Shown: positions 61,452 through 64,000 of the stretch, in pieces
How positions within the stretch are numbered: position 1 is the first letter of the stretch
How the letters are laid out: each line of letters starts with the position of its first letter
Source of the DNA: Providencia alcalifaciens
Lineage (GTDB): Bacteria > Pseudomonadota > Gammaproteobacteria > Enterobacterales > Enterobacteriaceae
NCBI RefSeq assembly: GCF_020271745.1
Contig: NZ_CP084296.1
Coordinates: forward strand, 682,001 to 746,000
DNA: 64,000 nt
Direction of reading: 5' to 3'
Made by a program: the position numbers and the translations under genes
The notes under the pieces: model-generated
What the model saw: the letters and a program-made list of their open reading frames with translations, nothing else
The model's database searches: none
Told to the model about the DNA's origin: nothing

Positions 61452-62891
61452 TTATTTGGTTTCTGGCAATATCAGGCTTGGCGCCACTGACATTGGCCAA
61501 ATTTTTACGGCGACATAATAGATAATACTGGTGGCAACTAAACCGACGATCCACGAAATATCCACGCCGCCTAGACTATCAACCAACGGACCTGTATAGA
61601 AACCAGTGGCAATAAATGGCATTTGGATCAATACGCCGACCACATAGGTGATGATCCCTACTTTGTTCCAGCGACCATAACGACCATTCGGGTTAGATAA
61701 TTGCGGGACATCGTAGCGGCCTTTCGTCACCCAGTAGTAATCCACTAAGTTAATCGCACTCCATGGCGTAAAGAACGCTAATAAGAACAGCAAGAAAGCC
61801 GAGAACAGTTTTAAGAATGAGTGCTGCCCAGCAAGGCCTAAAATCGTCGAAAAGCTCACCATGAGGATAATAAATAACAGACGCTGACTACGGGAAATCT
61901 GGTGCTTACCACGGAAACCACACCAGATTGCCGCCATCGACATAAAGCTGCCGTAAGCATTCAGAGCCGTAATCGTCACTTTGCCAAAGAAAATACTGAT
62001 ATACAGCAGTGCTGCAATTAAGCCCGTGCTGCCTAAGCCAACAATGTAGGAAACTTCATGCCCCGCAAATTGATTACCTGCAAGCGCTGCTGCAAATACC
62101 CCCAGAATCATCGAGGCTTGAGTCCCGATCACCGTGCCTGAACCCACCGCTAAAAACGCTTTAATGGTTGGGGTTTTGGTCGGCAAATAGCGGGAGTAAT
62201 CCGCGACATAAGGGCCAAAAGCAATCTGCCAAGAAGCCGATAGCGACATAGCTAATAGGAAATTTGTCCAATCAAAATGACGATTTGCCAATAACACAGA
62301 TACATCATTCATATAGAACAGGCGGAAGAATAGATAGAAGAATGCGATAACGCCGACGACACTCGCTACTTTACCGAGAATGTGGATGATGCGGTAACCG
62401 CAGATAGTGATACCAATGATAACAATCCCAAAAATCACGATCCCCATCCAATCACTGACGTTCAGTAATTGCCCCACTGCCTGCCCCGCCAATACGGTTC
62501 CACTGGCAGAAAACCCGACGTACATCATACAGACCAATAAAATCGGAATGACGGCACCATAAACCCCAAACTGAACACGGCTGGAGATCATTTGAGGTAG
62601 ACCCAGCTTCGGGCCTTGCACAGCATGAAGTGCCATCACTGCGCCCCCCAGTAATTGACCGATAAACAAGCCAATCAACGACCAAAATACATCGCCCCCC
62701 AGTACAACAGCTAGTGCGCCCGTAACGATCGCGGTGATTTGTAAGTTAGCCCCAAACCACAGTGTGAATTGGCTCGACAAAGTACCGTGTCGTTCAGATT
62801 CAGGAATATAGTCAATGGAACGTGCTTCGATAAGCGGAACATTATCTTGGCGAGACTGCTTTTGCCCTATGATATCGTTAGAAACTGTCAT
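61452..62891 (-). CDS. NCS1-family purine/cytosine permease
   Basis: Inner-membrane transporter of 479 residues with about 12 helices, of the nucleobase:cation symporter-1 family. The N-terminal IPESERHGTLSSQFTLWFGANLQI block, with its conserved tryptophan-phenylalanine-asparagine/glutamine pattern, is diagnostic. Substrates in this family range from cytosine and allantoin to thiamine precursors, and the sequence does not settle which. It has its own promoter region (62892-63127), as a terminator closes the upstream acyl-CoA dehydrogenase gene. Confidence 0.85.
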   Translation of the reverse strand: MTVSNDIIGQKQSRQDNVPLIEARSIDYIPESERHGTLSSQFTLWFGANLQITAIVTGALAVVLGGDVFWSLIGLFIGQLLGGAVMALHAVQGPKLGLPQMISSRVQFGVYGAVIPILLVCMMYVGFSASGTVLAGQAVGQLLNVSDWMGIVIFGIVIIGITICGYRIIHILGKVASVVGVIAFFYLFFRLFYMNDVSVLLANRHFDWTNFLLAMSLSASWQIAFGPYVADYSRYLPTKTPTIKAFLAVGSGTVIGTQASMILGVFAAALAGNQFAGHEVSYIVGLGSTGLIAALLYISIFFGKVTITALNAYGSFMSMAAIWCGFRGKHQISRSQRLLFIILMVSFSTILGLAGQHSFLKLFSAFLLFLLAFFTPWSAINLVDYYWVTKGRYDVPQLSNPNGRYGRWNKVGIITYVVGVLIQMPFIATGFYTGPLVDSLGGVDISWIVGLVATSIIYYVAVKIWPMSVAPSLILPETK

Positions 62892-63125
62892 GGTAATTCC
62901 TCTTTAAGCAAGGCTGGCTTAAAGAATGGACCAATTAGTCGTCAGCAATGAATTCTCTATGTTATGAGCACAGATATTTGACGTGATACAGGTATATTAT
63001 TGTTTTATCTACCCATCATTAATAATTGAAATACATTCTTAAACCTGATTGTTGTTGTGTTTTTAAGTCCATGATCCTGTTGTCAGGGTAGTGCTCCTGT
63101 TATTGCTTAGAAACTAACTATCTGG

Positions 63126-63160
63126 AAAAACCCCGATAAGTCCTGTCTTACCTATCGGGT
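63126..63160 (-). terminator. Rho-independent terminator of the acyl-CoA dehydrogenase gene
   Basis: CCCCGATAAG (63131-63140) pairs with CCTATCGGG (63151-63159) with one mismatch. On the minus strand it ends in GGGGTTTTTCC. It stands 15 bases past the stop codon. Confidence 0.82.
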
Positions 63161-63174
63161 CGAACACATCAAAA

Positions 63175-64000
63175 TTAAGCGTCGAGAACGGCGCGCGAAA
63201 TAATGATTTTTTGAATTTCTGACGTCCCTTCAAAGATACGCAAAATACGGGCATCTCGTACATAGCGTTCTAGGGGTAGATCGCGAATATAACCATACCC
63301 CCCATGTAGTTGCAGCGCTGCATCCGTCACAAAACCGGCGCACTCCGCTGCAAACAATTTTGCAGTTGCTGATTGCAAACTAAAACGCTGTCCAGAGTCG
63401 CGCAGCTCAGCTGCATTCCATGTCAGCATACGCGCCGCCTCCAGTTGCGTGTGCATATCGGCAAGTTTCCATTGCGTCCCTTGATAGGCCGCCAGCGGCT
63501 TCTTACCAATTTGACGCTCTTTCACCCAGCCTAATGTGCTTTCCATGGCTGCACGGGCGATCCCCAATGAGGTTGCGGCCACTTCCACACGACCTTTATC
63601 CAACACTTCCATCGCCGTATGGAAACCTTTGCCCTCTTCTCCCAGTAATGCCGATTCAGGTAACCAGCAGTTGAGTGCTAATTCATAGATGGTACTACCA
63701 CGCAGCCCCATGGTTTTTTCTGGTTGAGAAAACGCGACGCCTTCCGTTCCTTTAGGGATCATAAACGCGCTAATGCCACGAGATCCGGCTTCAACATCCG
63801 TTTTGGCATACAGCACAATAAAATCCGCTTCTTTGGCATTAGTAATATAGTGTTTGTTACCACGAATACGCCAACCACCATTTTCACGGGTTGCTGTCGT
63901 GCGCATATCCGCGGGGTTTGAACCTGCGGCTGGCTCTGTTAATCCAAACGCACCCAGTAATTCACCGCTTGCTGCTTTAGGTAACCAATAATTTTTTTGC
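63175..64000 (-). CDS. Acyl-CoA dehydrogenase, cut by the window end
   Basis: FAD enzyme that oxidises an acyl-CoA to its 2,3-enoyl form and gives electrons to ETF. The frame stays open to the last base of the window, so the N-terminus lies outside; about 275 residues are seen. The family signature LTEPAAGSNPAD is at the visible start, followed by the middle beta-domain, and the C-terminal helices carry QLHGGYGYIRDLPLERYVRD and IFEGTSEIQ, whose glutamate is the catalytic base of short- and medium-chain enzymes. Chain-length preference cannot be told. Confidence 0.9.
   Translation of the reverse strand, partial: QKNYWLPKAASGELLGAFGLTEPAAGSNPADMRTTATRENGGWRIRGNKHYITNAKEADFIVLYAKTDVEAGSRGISAFMIPKGTEGVAFSQPEKTMGLRGSTIYELALNCWLPESALLGEEGKGFHTAMEVLDKGRVEVAATSLGIARAAMESTLGWVKERQIGKKPLAAYQGTQWKLADMHTQLEAARMLTWNAAELRDSGQRFSLQSATAKLFAAECAGFVTDAALQLHGGYGYIRDLPLERYVRDARILRIFEGTSEIQKIIISRAVLDA

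Overview
The window reads as a chromosomal segment of a Gram-negative enteric bacterium of the family Morganellaceae, most likely Providencia. Almost every housekeeping gene has its expected Escherichia coli-like length and order (rplM-rpsI, zapE/zapG, degQ-degS, murA-ibaG-mla, kds-lpt-rpoN-ptsN-rapZ-npr, mre-maf-rng-yhdP-tldD, aroQ-accBC-yhdT-panF-prmA-dusB-fis). The base composition is AT-leaning, and the tryptophanase and its leader peptide resemble Proteus vulgaris more than E. coli. The genus is inferred from these resemblances, not from a database search.

Layout. 1-3.4 kb: S9/L13 operon, zapE and zapG. 3.7-6.3 kb: periplasmic proteases DegQ and DegS. 6.4-11.3 kb (minus): murA, ibaG and the MlaFEDCB phospholipid transport operon. 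11.6-18.8 kb (plus): KDO synthesis (kdsD, kdsC), LPS export (lptC, lptA, lptB), then rpoN, hpf, ptsN, rapZ and npr. 19-25.6 kb: rnk, the TldD/PmbA protease pair, darP, a small hydrolase, a barnase/barstar pair and a nitrilase-like amidase. 25.6-34.1 kb (minus): yhdP, rng, maf, mreD, mreC, mreB. 34.7-42.9 kb (plus): acuI, aroQ, accBC, yhdT, panF, prmA, dusB, fis.

The accessory part starts after fis. 43.1-46.5 kb is an overlapping three-gene cassette: a threonine-aldolase-fold PLP enzyme, an MFS transporter and an ATP-grasp ligase. It looks like a small amino-acid-derived metabolite pathway and is the best candidate here for an undescribed system. It is followed by a chemoreceptor, a DUF411 metal-binding protein, the tnaCAB indole operon (with a 33-codon tnaC leader), a YcgJ-like protein, an aromatic-acid MFS transporter, a two-gene unit of unknown function (membrane protein plus BNR-motif protein) and a HutC-like regulator. 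Last come an ETF/ETF-ubiquinone oxidoreductase operon, an NCS1 permease and an acyl-CoA dehydrogenase cut by the window end.

Other notable points: five perfect copies of a 14-bp tandem repeat begin inside the last codons of lptB and run towards rpoN. A sigma-E-like promoter lies upstream of degQ. An ERIC element forms the leader of prmA. The barnase homologue has cysteines at the two positions equivalent to barnase residues 43 and 80. E. coli neighbours yrbG, csrD and aaeXAB/aaeR are missing from their usual places. No tRNA, rRNA, CRISPR array, insertion sequence or prophage was seen.
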